Made by a program: the position numbers and the translations under genes
Shown here: one piece after another, positions 52,806 to 62,197 of the stretch
Layout of the letters: every line of letters begins with the position of its first letter
How positions within the stretch are numbered: the first letter of the stretch is position 1
Notes under the pieces: generated by a model
Databases searched by the model: none
What the model was told of the DNA's origin: nothing
What the model saw: the letters and a program-made list of their open reading frames with translations, nothing else
Assembly (NCBI GenBank): GCA_964356335.1
Contig: CAYHHI010000010.1
Location: forward strand, 1-64,000
Length of the DNA stretch: 64,000 nt
DNA from: CAYHHI01 sp964356335
GTDB taxonomy: Bacteria; Arandabacterota; Arandabacteria; Arandabacterales; Arandabacteraceae
Reading direction: 5' to 3'

Positions 52806-54251
52806 GTGAGTCATACGTTGCTGATAGGCCTGGTTGTCTTCATCCCCGTCGTGGGTTGTTTTCTTCTTCCCCTTGCGGGCCTCGCCTCAATTCGCTTAAG
52901 AAACCTGCTTGCGCTGCTATTGGTAAGCGCCTCTTTTGTCCTTTCGCTCGTGCTCTTGCCGTTCCTCATGAAAGGATCCACTGTCACGTATCGCTATGCG
53001 GTTCCACTGGGACTCGATTTCGTTCTTTACGCCGACAAACTCGCTATCTTCATGGCCATGGTCTCCTCATTCATCGGCGCAATCATAGTCCTGTATTCGT
53101 TCGGATATATCAGCCACTACCCCAACCAGAACGAATACTATGTGATGGTGGTGCTTTTCATCGGCTCTATGATGGGCCTCGTTTTTTCAGGAAATCTCAT
53201 ACTCCTTTTCGTATTCTGGGAAATCACCGCCATTACCTCATGGCGCTTGATCGGTTTCTACCGTGAAAAGCCCATGGTGGTGAGAGCCGACAAATCATTT
53301 CTGGTCACTGTGTTCGGTGCGCTGGTCATGCTTGTTGGCTTTATCATGCTCTATGCCCAGACCGGCACGTTTGACCTTATTGGGATAAAGGAGAGTCTTG
53401 CGGGCAGGCCGGTAGCCGATCTTGCAGTGATTCTTATTCTGTTCGGCATCCTTTCCAAGTCGGCCACGCTGCCCATGCAGACCTGGCTTCCCGACGCCGG
53501 TGTTGCGCCCTCGCCCGTGACTGCGCTGCTCCATGCGGCAGTCCTTGTGAAGATCGGCGTATATGTTTACGCACGTTTATTTATCGCAACCTTTGCAGTC
53601 AATGACATCTGGACGACTGTTGTGCCTGTGATTGCGGCAGCCAGCGCTCTCGTTTCAGCCGGCGCTGCGCTTATCGACACGGATCTCAAGCGGATCATCG
53701 CGTATTCGACGATCAGCCAGATCGGATTCATATTTCTGGGTTTAGCCACGAACACCGCCATCGGCATAGCCGGCGGACTTCTCTATATATTGATGCACGG
53801 TCTTGCCAAGGCAGGCCTCTTTCTTTGCGCAGGCATTGTCGAGCAGAACGCTCACTGCAAGGATATCACCAAGATGGGCGGGCTGATCAAGACGATGCCG
53901 ATAACCGCGATCTCGTTCCTCCTATGTGCCTTCTCCGTCATGGGAATCCCGCCCTTCGGCGGCTTTTTCAGCAAATATATGGTTATTGCCGGCACCGTCA
54001 ATAGCGGTCAGCTGCTTCTGGCAGCCACTTTCATCGTGGGCGCGGTGCTTACCATCCTCTACCTCTTCAGGGTCTTTACCCTTGTCTTCATGGGAGAAAG
54101 CAAGTGCGGCCCGGCCAAGGAAGGCACGCCGGTGATGGTTTTCTGCGTGGCCCTCCTGGCCATACTGTCGCTTGTGGCGGGTCCTTATGTGCATTATCCA
54201 GGTTCCTTCGTTGAATCGGTGGTGCAGCAGATGGCAGGACTGGTGAAGTAA
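52806..54251 (+). CDS. [NiFe]-hydrogenase membrane subunit, NuoL/M/N-type antiporter homologue 1
   Basis: A 481-aa protein with about 14 helices of the proton_antipo_M family. The ion-channel residues are kept: Glu in LLFVFWEITAITSWRLIGF (TM5) and Lys in GILSKSATLPMQTWLPDA (TM7), plus the Lys of LLHAAVLVKIGVYVYAR. In complex I and group 4 hydrogenases such subunits move H+ or Na+ when electrons flow. GTG start. First gene of the operon; its stop overlaps the next ATG by one base (TAATG). Confidence 0.92.
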   Translation: MSHTLLIGLVVFIPVVGCFLLPLAGLASIRLRNLLALLLVSASFVLSLVLLPFLMKGSTVTYRYAVPLGLDFVLYADKLAIFMAMVSSFIGAIIVLYSFGYISHYPNQNEYYVMVVLFIGSMMGLVFSGNLILLFVFWEITAITSWRLIGFYREKPMVVRADKSFLVTVFGALVMLVGFIMLYAQTGTFDLIGIKESLAGRPVADLAVILILFGILSKSATLPMQTWLPDAGVAPSPVTALLHAAVLVKIGVYVYARLFIATFAVNDIWTTVVPVIAAASALVSAGAALIDTDLKRIIAYSTISQIGFIFLGLATNTAIGIAGGLLYILMHGLAKAGLFLCAGIVEQNAHCKDITKMGGLIKTMPITAISFLLCAFSVMGIPPFGGFFSKYMVIAGTVNSGQLLLAATFIVGAVLTILYLFRVFTLVFMGESKCGPAKEGTPVMVFCVALLAILSLVAGPYVHYPGSFVESVVQQMAGLVK

Positions 54252-56086
54252 TGAACACCCAATTGATCTTATTGTTGGCTCTGCCTGCGGTCTGCGGCGT
54301 ATGCATACTCCTCGTACCCCAGCGCATCCATAAGGTGCGGGAAGTCCTGTTTTTTGGCGCTGCTCTTGTCAATCTCGGAATCACGATTGCCATCTTCAAA
54401 CAGGACTTGCTGTTTTCTCACCCGTGGCTGGCATACGGCATAGATTTTTCAATCCGTCTCGACAGCTTCAGCAGGTTCATATTGATTTCCGCGGCAAGCC
54501 TCAGTTTTCTGATCGCGCTGTACTCCATTGCATTCATGCGGGGTAAGACTATAGGCAAGCAGTTTTTCGCCTACCTCTTGATTTCGGTTTCGATGGTGAA
54601 CGGCGCCACGCTTGCCAACAACCTGCTTCTCCTGCTCTTCTTCTGGGAAGGCTTACTGGGTACCCTGTTCGGCTTCATCGCGATCGGTGGAAAGGGAGCT
54701 TTCAAAACCGCAGTCAAGGCTCTGGTGATAGTCGGCCTCTCTGACCTCGCGATGATGCTCGGCATCGGGCTCACCGCCCACATTGCCGGAACGCTCACGA
54801 TGTCGGAACTTGCGGTTCCCGTCACAGGTCTGGGTAGCGTCGCGTTCATTCTCATTATGATTGGCGCTATCTCAAAGGGCGGCTCCATGCCCTTCCACTC
54901 CTGGATACCCGATGCAGCGATCGATGCGCCCACACCGTTCATGGCCTTTATGCCCGCGGCACTTGAGAAGCTTCTGGGCATTTATCTCCTGGGCAGGATT
55001 TCTCTCCAGATCTTTGCCCTCAGGCCCTCATCCTGGCTTAGCCCGCTTCTTATGACGATCGGCGGCATCACCATACTCCTCGCAGTCATGATGGCGCTCG
55101 TTCAAAAGGACTACAAGCGGCTCTTGTCCTATCATGCCATCAGCCAGGTCGGGTACATGATCCTGGGGATAGGAACAGCAGTCCCCGCAGGTATCGTGGG
55201 CGGCCTCTTCCATATGATCAACAACGCGATGTACAAGAGCTGTCTCTTCCTCACCGGCGGCGCGGTCGAGAAACAGGCAGGCACCACGGACCTGAGGAAA
55301 CTGGGCGGCATCGGACGGAATATGCCCATCACCTTTGCCTGCTTCGCTGTATCGGCCGTGGCCATCTCCGGGGTCCCACCCTTTAACGGCTTTTTCTCCA
55401 AGGAGCTTGTTTACGACGGCGCGCTTGAGCGTAACATGGTGTTCTATCTCATGGCAGTTGTGGGATCATTCTTCACCGCGGCCTCTTTCCTCAAACTCGG
55501 CCATTCCGCATACCTCGGAAAGCGCTCGAGCGAGAATGAGGGGGTGCGGGAGGCACCTGCGGCCATGCTTGCGCCCATGATAATTATCGCCGCCTCCTGC
55601 GTCGTCTTCGGCCTGTATAACGCGCTCCCCTTGAAACACCTCATCCAGCCCGTCCTGGGCGCAGAAAGGCTGGAAGGCCACAATTTTGCCGGACTACCCA
55701 AGAACTGGATATTGGTGGCCGTCACTATGTTCGTGCTTGCAGGTGCGCTTCTGAATCATCTCATGGGCGCAAAGCGGTCGGGCAGCGGCATCGGCGCCGT
55801 TGACCATATCCACGACGCACTCGTGCTTTCAACGATCTATGATAGGGCTGAAAAACGGTGGTTCGATCCTTACGATATCGGGCTCAAATTCGTTTCTGTG
55901 TTCTCAAAGATGCTTTGGGGCATTGACAGAATCATTGATTGGATATACGACGGCTTCGCAGTGACGCTGACAATGGGTCTGGGCCGCACGCTGAACAGGC
56001 TCCACAACGGCAGTTATGCCACCTATCTCATGTGGTCCCTGGGCGGCATTATTCTCGTGATCGTTTACGCAGTGGCAGCCCATTGA
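54251..56086 (+). CDS. [NiFe]-hydrogenase membrane subunit, NuoL-type antiporter homologue 2
   Basis: A 611-aa proton_antipo_M protein, the longest of the three. TM5 Glu is in LLLFFWEGLLGTLFGF and TM7 Lys in GAISKGGSMPFHSWIPDA; EKLLGIYLLGRISL follows. The C-terminal ~130 residues add helices beyond the 14-helix core, recalling the extended end of NuoL, although the long lateral helix cannot be proved by eye. One base of overlap with the upstream gene. Confidence 0.92.
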   Translation: MNTQLILLLALPAVCGVCILLVPQRIHKVREVLFFGAALVNLGITIAIFKQDLLFSHPWLAYGIDFSIRLDSFSRFILISAASLSFLIALYSIAFMRGKTIGKQFFAYLLISVSMVNGATLANNLLLLLFFWEGLLGTLFGFIAIGGKGAFKTAVKALVIVGLSDLAMMLGIGLTAHIAGTLTMSELAVPVTGLGSVAFILIMIGAISKGGSMPFHSWIPDAAIDAPTPFMAFMPAALEKLLGIYLLGRISLQIFALRPSSWLSPLLMTIGGITILLAVMMALVQKDYKRLLSYHAISQVGYMILGIGTAVPAGIVGGLFHMINNAMYKSCLFLTGGAVEKQAGTTDLRKLGGIGRNMPITFACFAVSAVAISGVPPFNGFFSKELVYDGALERNMVFYLMAVVGSFFTAASFLKLGHSAYLGKRSSENEGVREAPAAMLAPMIIIAASCVVFGLYNALPLKHLIQPVLGAERLEGHNFAGLPKNWILVAVTMFVLAGALLNHLMGAKRSGSGIGAVDHIHDALVLSTIYDRAEKRWFDPYDIGLKFVSVFSKMLWGIDRIIDWIYDGFAVTLTMGLGRTLNRLHNGSYATYLMWSLGGIILVIVYAVAAH

Positions 56087-56112
56087 GAAAGTAAAGAGAG
56101 GAGAAGAGACGC

Positions 56113-57552
56113 TTGTCTTCGCTCTTGCTGGTGCCCTTCTTCCTGGTGGCGGTATTGAACCTGCTCAGTACCGGCTCGGTGCGGCGCTATGCGTTCGTGG
56201 CCGGCATTGCGTGGTCCCTGGTGCAGCTCTTCTGGCTTCTGTTTCCGGAAACCCGCTTCTCCGTAGTGGGGTCGGATATTCTAGGCGCCTATTTCCCCTT
56301 CGCTCTCTCCTCAGATGGTCTGACCATGGTGTTTCTCATTTCCATCGGCCTTGTGGGCCTCGTGACCTTCATCACGGGTCACAATACAATACCTGACGAG
56401 AGAGAGAGATTCAGCTTCGTGAACCTCGTGCTTTTGACGATGGCGGGCCTCAATGGGCTCGTCATGGTCAGAGACCTCTTCTCTCTATATGTGTATATCG
56501 AGGTAGTGGCGGTCGCCTCCTTCGTTCTGATCTCTTTGCACACCGAAAAGGACGCCCTGGAAGGCGCCTTCAAATATCTGATTCTCTCGGCCAGCGCCAG
56601 CATGCTGATGCTCTTGTCCATCGCCGCGATCCTGCTGGTGTGCGGCGGCACGTCTTTCGATACCGTCCATTCCGTCCTCAATACGGTTCCCGGCAGAATG
56701 CTCATCACCACTGCAATTGCCCTGTTTGTGGGCGCCGCCTTCATAAAAGGCGGCCTTGTGCCCTTCCATGGCTGGCTGCCCGATGCCTACAGTTCTGCGC
56801 CTCCTGGTGTTTCCGTGCTTCTGGCAGGCATTGTGACCAAGACTGCGGGCGTATACACTGCCATGCGCATCGTTGTCTCTGTCTTCGGATTCACCGGCAT
56901 GGTCCAGAATCTCCTTCTCCTCGTAGGCACAGTGTCAATCATCTTCGGCGCGCTTGCGGCCCTGAACCAGAAAGACTTTCGGCGCATGCTCGCCTATTCC
57001 AGCATAAGTCAGATGGGATACATCATTGTCGGATTAGGTGCCGGAACGGCCTATGGCATTGCAGGTGCTCTTTTCCACCTGTTCAATCATGCCGTGTCCA
57101 AGTCGCAGCTCTTCGTCAATGCCGCGGCCGTTGAACAACAGACCGGCATCCGTGACATGAACAAGCTGGGCGGGCTGGCAGGCAGAATGCCGGTGACTGG
57201 AGGGACCTCCGTTGTGGCCTTGCTGTCCATTGCCGGCATACCGCCTCTGGCGGGCTTCTGGAGTAAGCTGGTTATCATTATCGCACTCTGGCAGAGCGGA
57301 CATCACAATTACGCCGTGATCGCGGTGGTTGCAAGCTGTATCACGCTGGGCTATTTCCTGCTGCTGCAGCGAAGAATGTTTTTTGGGAAGACCGTGCCGG
57401 AATGCAGTGCTGTCAAGGAAGCTGGGGCCGGGCTTCTGGTTCCGGCGCTTCTGCTTTCGGCAATTGCCATAGGCCTGGGAATCGCCTTTCCATTCGCAGT
57501 AAAATGGTTCGTCCAGGCGCCCCAGAATATCATGAATATGGTGGTCCCTTAA
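56113..57552 (+). CDS. [NiFe]-hydrogenase membrane subunit, NuoN/M-type antiporter homologue 3
   Basis: A 479-aa proton_antipo_M protein. SLYVYIEVVAVASFVLIS holds the TM5 Glu and AAFIKGGLVPFHGWLPDA the TM7 Lys, with VTKTAGVYTAMR following. TTG start with an AGGAG-type site about 10 nt upstream. With the two preceding genes it gives three antiporter modules, the number found in complex I, where smaller group 4 hydrogenases such as Ech have one. Confidence 0.92.
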   Translation: MSSLLLVPFFLVAVLNLLSTGSVRRYAFVAGIAWSLVQLFWLLFPETRFSVVGSDILGAYFPFALSSDGLTMVFLISIGLVGLVTFITGHNTIPDERERFSFVNLVLLTMAGLNGLVMVRDLFSLYVYIEVVAVASFVLISLHTEKDALEGAFKYLILSASASMLMLLSIAAILLVCGGTSFDTVHSVLNTVPGRMLITTAIALFVGAAFIKGGLVPFHGWLPDAYSSAPPGVSVLLAGIVTKTAGVYTAMRIVVSVFGFTGMVQNLLLLVGTVSIIFGALAALNQKDFRRMLAYSSISQMGYIIVGLGAGTAYGIAGALFHLFNHAVSKSQLFVNAAAVEQQTGIRDMNKLGGLAGRMPVTGGTSVVALLSIAGIPPLAGFWSKLVIIIALWQSGHHNYAVIAVVASCITLGYFLLLQRRMFFGKTVPECSAVKEAGAGLLVPALLLSAIAIGLGIAFPFAVKWFVQAPQNIMNMVVP

Positions 57553-57553
57553 G

Positions 57554-58048
57554 ATGAACTGGTCGCTTGACATTGTTCTGCTCATGATTCTGGCGGTATC
57601 GGCACTGTTGGCCGTCCTATCCACGCGGCTCATCTACTGCGCCATCTGGCTTGCCTTTGTGAGCATCGTTCTTGCAGTCATCATGTTCAGGATGGCCTCG
57701 CCCTTGGCTGCGGTCATTGAACTGTCGGTGTGTGCGGGCCTGATCACGGCTATTTTCATCAGCGTCATCAGCCTCGCCAAGCACGAGACGACACAGGAGA
57801 TCGAGGCGAGGATGAGAAGGCGCTGGCGGAAATATGTTTTCCTACCCATCCTTGCCGCGATCCTGGGAATAGGTCTGGCGCTGGCGCCAAAGCAAGGGGC
57901 CGTACCCCTGCCACAGACCCTATCCGAAACCGATGTCCGCGCCGTATTCTGGCACCTGCGGCAGACTGATCTTTTGGGGCAGATCATCCTGGTGCTGGTA
58001 GGCGCCTTCGGGATCGTGGTCTTATTCAAGAGTAGGAGGAAGAAGTGA
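57554..58048 (+). CDS. NuoJ-like membrane subunit
   Basis: A 164-aa protein with five predicted helices, matching NADH:quinone oxidoreductase chain 6. The conserved stretch RMASPLAAVIELSVCAGLIT corresponds to the TM3 region of NuoJ that carries the pi-bulge in complex I. The start is 1 nt after the previous stop and it overlaps the nuoK-like gene by 4 nt. Confidence 0.83.
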   Translation: MNWSLDIVLLMILAVSALLAVLSTRLIYCAIWLAFVSIVLAVIMFRMASPLAAVIELSVCAGLITAIFISVISLAKHETTQEIEARMRRRWRKYVFLPILAAILGIGLALAPKQGAVPLPQTLSETDVRAVFWHLRQTDLLGQIILVLVGAFGIVVLFKSRRKK

Positions 58049-58365
58049 GCGGCGAGCAACTTCATCTGTTGTGGGCGGCCGGGATTTCTGTAGTGGTGCT
58101 GCTCTTCATCGGCTTTTATTGCATCCTGGTCACTCGCAACCTCATCCGCATATTGATTGGCCTCGAGGTGCTTGCCAAGGCCATCACTCTCGGCATTGTG
58201 GCTGTGGGCTATGCAACCAACAATATGGCCCTGTCCCAGTCACTGGTCATAACGGTCATCATCATCGAGGTGTTTGTACTTGCTGTGGCTGCGGGGATCG
58301 TCATCAACATCTATCGCCATCACGATTCCCTTAGCACCAAGAATATTGAGAACTTGAAAGGTTAA
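58045..58365 (+). CDS. NuoK-like membrane subunit
   Basis: A 106-aa three-helix protein. The Glu in NLIRILIGLEVLAKAITLG and the Glu in LVITVIIIEVFVLAVAAGI match the two channel glutamates of NuoK. The GTG start overlaps the nuoJ-like stop by 4 nt (GTGA). Confidence 0.88.
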   Translation: MSGEQLHLLWAAGISVVVLLFIGFYCILVTRNLIRILIGLEVLAKAITLGIVAVGYATNNMALSQSLVITVIIIEVFVLAVAAGIVINIYRHHDSLSTKNIENLKG

Positions 58366-58382
58366 AGGGAGTAGAGCGTCAA

Positions 58383-58715
58383 ATGACCCAATGGCTTCTG
58401 ACTCCGCCCGCAGCGTTCGCGGTGTTGATGCTCGCTGTCTTCGTGGTGTATATGTTGACGAAGGGGCTTGCCTTCCGGCCGGCCAAAGACGTGCCCGGCA
58501 AGAGGAAGCTTTATGCGTGCGGTGAGGACCTGCCCATCCGCCGCATTCAGCCCGATTACAGCCAGTTCTTTCCCTTCGCTTTCTTTTTCACTATTATGCA
58601 TGTGGGCGCGCTGATTCTGACCACCATGCCTTCGGGCGATGTTGGCGCCCATGGCGTGGGCTTGGTATATGTTTTCGGCGCGGTGGTCGCTCTCGTGGTC
58701 TTATTCAGGAATTGA
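58383..58715 (+). CDS. NuoA-like membrane subunit
   Basis: A 110-aa protein with three predicted helices. The loop KLYACGEDLPIRRIQPDYSQ resembles the YECG loop of NuoA, and the next helix (FFPFAFFFTIMHVGALILTT) falls where NuoA has its conserved acidic helix, though the acidic pair itself is replaced here. NuoA-like subunits are absent from simple Ech/Hyc hydrogenases. The assignment rests on size, the Cys loop and operon position. Confidence 0.65.
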   Translation: MTQWLLTPPAAFAVLMLAVFVVYMLTKGLAFRPAKDVPGKRKLYACGEDLPIRRIQPDYSQFFPFAFFFTIMHVGALILTTMPSGDVGAHGVGLVYVFGAVVALVVLFRN

Positions 58716-58722
58716 TGGATCC

Positions 58723-59160
58723 ATGTCACTTACAGCCAAAGTCATCAACTGGTCCAGGATCAAGTCGCCGTGGGTGCTTCATTTCAACACGGGCGCTTGT
58801 AATGCCTGCGATATCGAGATCCTGGCCGCGCTGACTCCGCGTTTCGACCTGGAACGTTTCGGCGTTCTCTTGAAGAGCACGCCTCGGCATGCGGATGTGC
58901 TCCTCTGCTCCGGCCCGGTCACCAGGCAAGTCAGAGATCGTCTCGTCCGTATCTACGAACAGCTTCCCGAACCGAAATTCGTGGTTGCTGTCGGCACCTG
59001 TTCCTGCTCAGGCGGCGTATTTGAGGGCTGTTACAACATGATGGGGGGCGTCAATTCCGTTATCCCGGTTTCGGCCTTTATCCCGGGTTGCCCGGCCAGG
59101 CCTGAGGCCATAATAGACGGCGTGGTGAAGCTCTTGGGGAGCCTCCAGGAAACCAAATGA
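58723..59160 (+). CDS. [NiFe]-hydrogenase small subunit (NuoB/EchC-like)
   Basis: A 145-aa electron-transfer subunit that holds the proximal [4Fe-4S] cluster. Cys ligands are in GACNACDIEIL (C25 and C28), GTCSCSGGVF (near 92) and PGCPARPEAI (near 122). The first pair is CxxC, as in group 4 hydrogenases, and not the adjacent CC of true NuoB. The ATG at 58723 lies 7 nt after the NuoA-like stop. Confidence 0.93.
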   Translation: MSLTAKVINWSRIKSPWVLHFNTGACNACDIEILAALTPRFDLERFGVLLKSTPRHADVLLCSGPVTRQVRDRLVRIYEQLPEPKFVVAVGTCSCSGGVFEGCYNMMGGVNSVIPVSAFIPGCPARPEAIIDGVVKLLGSLQETK

Positions 59161-59194
59161 ATCCTGCACGCTCTAAATAGGGAGGGGGCTGGGT

Positions 59195-59674
59195 ATGGTT
59201 AGAGAAGATGAAATACGGGACGGTCTGATAAAGCAGTTCAATGCGCTGGAAGGCAAGATCAGGATTCAGAGGCCTCGGCGCATGTGGGTTCAGGTGGAAG
59301 CGTCGGATTTCGCATCCGTGCTCGACTACGCAAGAAACAAACAGGGCTTCGTCATCCTCTGCACCATGACGGGTCTTGATAAAGGCGAGAATCTGGGTGT
59401 CCTGTATCATCTTTCCCGGGAAGACGGCATCATGCTCAATATTGAGGTGACCGTGCCCAGGGCGAACCCGGTTATCAGGACTGTCACCACGGTCTTTCCA
59501 GGGGCCGACATATACGAGCGAGAGATCGTTGATCTCTTCGGTTTCAAGGTGGAAGGCCTTGCTCCGGGCTTTCGGTATCCTCTGACCGACGACTGGCCCC
59601 AGGGCCAGTATCCTTTGCGCAAAGACTGGAAACTCGATCCCAGCCTCAAGACCGGCACGATAAGGGAGGAGTGA
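59195..59674 (+). CDS. NuoC/EchD-like 30-kDa subunit
   Basis: A 159-aa member of the complex I 30-kDa family. The central VTTVFPGADIYEREIVDLFG and the C-terminal YPLTDDWPQGQYPLRKDW are the family signature. It packs against the large and small subunits and has no cofactor. ATG start with a GGGAGGGGG site. Confidence 0.92.
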   Translation: MVREDEIRDGLIKQFNALEGKIRIQRPRRMWVQVEASDFASVLDYARNKQGFVILCTMTGLDKGENLGVLYHLSREDGIMLNIEVTVPRANPVIRTVTTVFPGADIYEREIVDLFGFKVEGLAPGFRYPLTDDWPQGQYPLRKDWKLDPSLKTGTIREE

Positions 59675-59676
59675 TC

Positions 59677-60864
59677 ATGGGAAAGGTATTCATCCCCATC
59701 GGCCCCCAGCATCCTGCGCTCAAGGAGCCCGCGAGCTTCCGCATCGTGCTGGAGGGGGAAAAGATCATTGAGGCGAATGTGCGGCTGGGATACAACCATC
59801 GCGGTGTCGAGAAAGCCTGTGAGGAAAGGACTTTCCTGCAGGATATGTATCTTCTTGAACGGGTGTGCGGCATCTGCTCGCATTCGCACTCCACCTGTTA
59901 TGTACAGGCGGTCGAAGAGCTTGCCGGGCTTGAGATTCCTCCCCGCGCTTGCTATATCCGCACGCTCGTGGCCGAACTTGAGCGCATCCACAGCCATCTC
60001 TTGTGGCTCGGGGTTGCCGGCCATGAAGTGGGCTTCGACTCCCTCTTCATGTACACCTGGCGTGATCGCGAAATCGTAATGGACCTGCTTGCCCTGCTCA
60101 CAGGCAATCGGGTAAACTACGGCCTCAACACCATCGGCGGGGTGAGACGCGACGTCAGCCCCGAACAATATCCCGGGATTCTGAAGGCAATTGATACGCT
60201 GGAGGAACGGACGAAATATTACATCCAGGTGGCCACCCAGGAAATGTCTTTCATCAAGAGGCTGTCCGGGGTGGGCAGGCTCAGCAAGGAGGACGTGGAG
60301 AGTATGTGCGTCGTGGGCCCGACGGGGCGCGCCTCAGGTGTGGCTCGTGACGTGCGCCGGGATGATCCCTATGCGGCCTACGGTGAGCTCTCCTTTAAGG
60401 TGATCACCGACGACCATTGCGATGTGTACGGCAGGGCGGTGGTCCGCGTGCTGGAGCTGATGGAGTGTTACAGCATGGTGCGCCAGATGGTCAAGAACAT
60501 GCCCGAGGGCCCGATTGTGGTCAAGGCGCCGCGCAAGATCCCCGCAGGGGAGGCCGTGAGCCGGTACGAGGCGCCCCGAGGCGAGGACGTTCACTACGTC
60601 AAGTCCAACGGCACTGAGAAACCCGAACGAGTGAAGGTCAGGGCACCCACCCTGGCCAACGTCCAGGCCGTCAAGAAGATGCTGGAGAATTACTATCTGG
60701 CCGATATCCCCATTGTGGTGGCGGCCATCGATCCATGTTTTTCCTGCACCGACAGGACCGTCGCGGTAAGCCGGCTCGAAAGCGGCAGTACCGAGATCAT
60801 GGATTGGGAGGCGTTGCGCAGGTACAGCATTGACTGGTATGCCAGGCAAGGAATAGGGTTCTGA
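59677..60864 (+). CDS. [NiFe]-hydrogenase large subunit (NuoD/EchE-like), Ni-Fe ligands intact
   Basis: A 395-aa catalytic subunit. ERVCGICSHSHS (Cys near residues 63 and 66) and DPCFSCTDR (Cys near 353 and 356) give all four Cys ligands of the Ni-Fe(CN)2CO centre; true NuoD has lost them. About 35 residues follow the second motif, matching the C-terminal extension that HycI-type proteases remove after metal insertion. The ATG at 59677 has GGAGGA 6 nt upstream (GTG 59671 sits on it). Expected reaction: reversible H2 formation from protons using ferredoxin-level electrons. Confidence 0.95.
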   Translation: MGKVFIPIGPQHPALKEPASFRIVLEGEKIIEANVRLGYNHRGVEKACEERTFLQDMYLLERVCGICSHSHSTCYVQAVEELAGLEIPPRACYIRTLVAELERIHSHLLWLGVAGHEVGFDSLFMYTWRDREIVMDLLALLTGNRVNYGLNTIGGVRRDVSPEQYPGILKAIDTLEERTKYYIQVATQEMSFIKRLSGVGRLSKEDVESMCVVGPTGRASGVARDVRRDDPYAAYGELSFKVITDDHCDVYGRAVVRVLELMECYSMVRQMVKNMPEGPIVVKAPRKIPAGEAVSRYEAPRGEDVHYVKSNGTEKPERVKVRAPTLANVQAVKKMLENYYLADIPIVVAAIDPCFSCTDRTVAVSRLESGSTEIMDWEALRRYSIDWYARQGIGF

Positions 60865-61814
60865 TGCTCGTCGTGCTACATTCGCTGTTCAATATCCTCG
60901 TCTTCCCGGGATTCCTCTTCCTGGCCGTCTTCGGGCTTTTCGCCGAATGGGTTGAACGAAAAATGTATGCGCGGTTCCAGAACCGCATGGGACCACCATG
61001 GTTTCAGCCCCTGGCCGATATCATAAAGCTCTTCGGCAAGGAGAGTATTGTCCCGGAAGAGGTGGAGCCGCGGATGTTCAAGATGCTGCCCATGTTCGCG
61101 CTGACCGCGATCATGACCGCCTTCATTTATATACCGCTGTGGGGAGCAAACGCTCTGTTGTCCTTTAAGGGCGACGTGATCGTGGTGCTCTACCTCCTGA
61201 CGATTCCCACGCTCACCTTCTTTCTGGCCGGCTGGTACTCCCTCTGCCCCTTCTCCCTCATTGGGGCGACACGTTCGCTGACGCAGCTCTTCGCTTATGA
61301 GGTGCCGCTGTTCGTGTCCATTCTCTCTGCTGCTCTGCTTGCAGACACGTGGTCCCTGAGCGAGATGGCGGCTTTCTATGCTAAGCATCCGGGCTACTGG
61401 CTGTTCAATCTGATAGGGCTCCTGATCGGAATTTTCTCGCTTCTGGGCAAACTGGAAAAGGCGCCACTCGACATTCCCGAGGCGGAAACCGAGATTGTTG
61501 CAGGGACCTTCACCGAATACAGCGGAAATCTCTATGCGCTTTTCAGGCTTGCCATCAATATCGAGACCATCGTGGGCGCCTCTCTCCTGGCTGCGGTCTT
61601 CCTGCCGTTCGGGCTCTCGCTGGGACCCTATCTAGGATTCCTGCTGTTTGTCGTGAAGGTGCTCTTTATCGTCGTGCTGCTGGCACTTTCCCATGCGATC
61701 TTCGCGCGGATCAGAATAGACCAGATGGTCAACCTGTGCTGGAGATTCGTCGCGCCCCTCGGGTTTGCGCAGCTCGTGCTGAACATCATTATCAAAGGGA
61801 CGCTGCTATCATGA
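60864..61814 (+). CDS. NuoH/EchB-like membrane anchor
   Basis: A 316-aa subunit with eight helices that couples the catalytic arm to the antiporters. EWVERKMYARFQNRMGPPW is the NuoH signature, and APLDIPEAETEIVAGTFTEYSG-type sequence (positions ~61460-61530) is the conserved cytoplasmic loop at the quinone/hydrogenase interface. ATG overlaps the large-subunit stop by one base (TGATG) and its own stop overlaps the ferredoxin gene by 4 nt. Confidence 0.95.
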   Translation: MLVVLHSLFNILVFPGFLFLAVFGLFAEWVERKMYARFQNRMGPPWFQPLADIIKLFGKESIVPEEVEPRMFKMLPMFALTAIMTAFIYIPLWGANALLSFKGDVIVVLYLLTIPTLTFFLAGWYSLCPFSLIGATRSLTQLFAYEVPLFVSILSAALLADTWSLSEMAAFYAKHPGYWLFNLIGLLIGIFSLLGKLEKAPLDIPEAETEIVAGTFTEYSGNLYALFRLAINIETIVGASLLAAVFLPFGLSLGPYLGFLLFVVKVLFIVVLLALSHAIFARIRIDQMVNLCWRFVAPLGFAQLVLNIIIKGTLLS

Positions 61815-62197
61815 AGAAGCCGGGGAAGATGGCGAGACAGGTGCTCCATTCAGCGGTCATAAAGCCCGCCACCGTGCCCTACCCGTACAAGAAGCTGGTG
61901 ATGCCCGCGCGGTTCAGGGGCAAGGTCGTGGCGGACGCGTCAAAATGCATCGGCTGCAAGCTCTGCATGCGCGACTGCCCGAGCAATGCGATCCATATTA
62001 CGAAAGTCGGCGAGAAACGTTTCGAGATCCAGATCGATCTTGACAAATGCATTTACTGCGGCCAGTGTGCCGACTCCTGCAATAAAGAAGTCCTGACTGT
62101 CACGCCGGAGTACGAGCTGGCCCAGCTCGACAGGAAGAAGTTCAAAACCGTCTATCAGCATGCCGGATCTCCAGAAAATCCTCCAGAAAAACCTTAG
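61811..62197 (+). CDS. NuoI/EchF-like 2[4Fe-4S] ferredoxin subunit
   Basis: A 128-aa polyferredoxin subunit with two complete clusters, CIGCKLCMRDCP and CIYCGQCADSCN. It is the entry point for electrons, most likely from soluble ferredoxin since no NuoE, F or G genes are present. The ATG at 61811 overlaps the NuoH-like stop as ATGA. Its 3' end overlaps the protease gene by 38 nt. Confidence 0.94.
   Translation: MKKPGKMARQVLHSAVIKPATVPYPYKKLVMPARFRGKVVADASKCIGCKLCMRDCPSNAIHITKVGEKRFEIQIDLDKCIYCGQCADSCNKEVLTVTPEYELAQLDRKKFKTVYQHAGSPENPPEKP

Noticed and set aside
59407..60168. 253-codon minus-strand frame across the hydrogenase C and D subunit genes
   Set aside because: Antisense to two strongly conserved subunits; no recognisable motifs.
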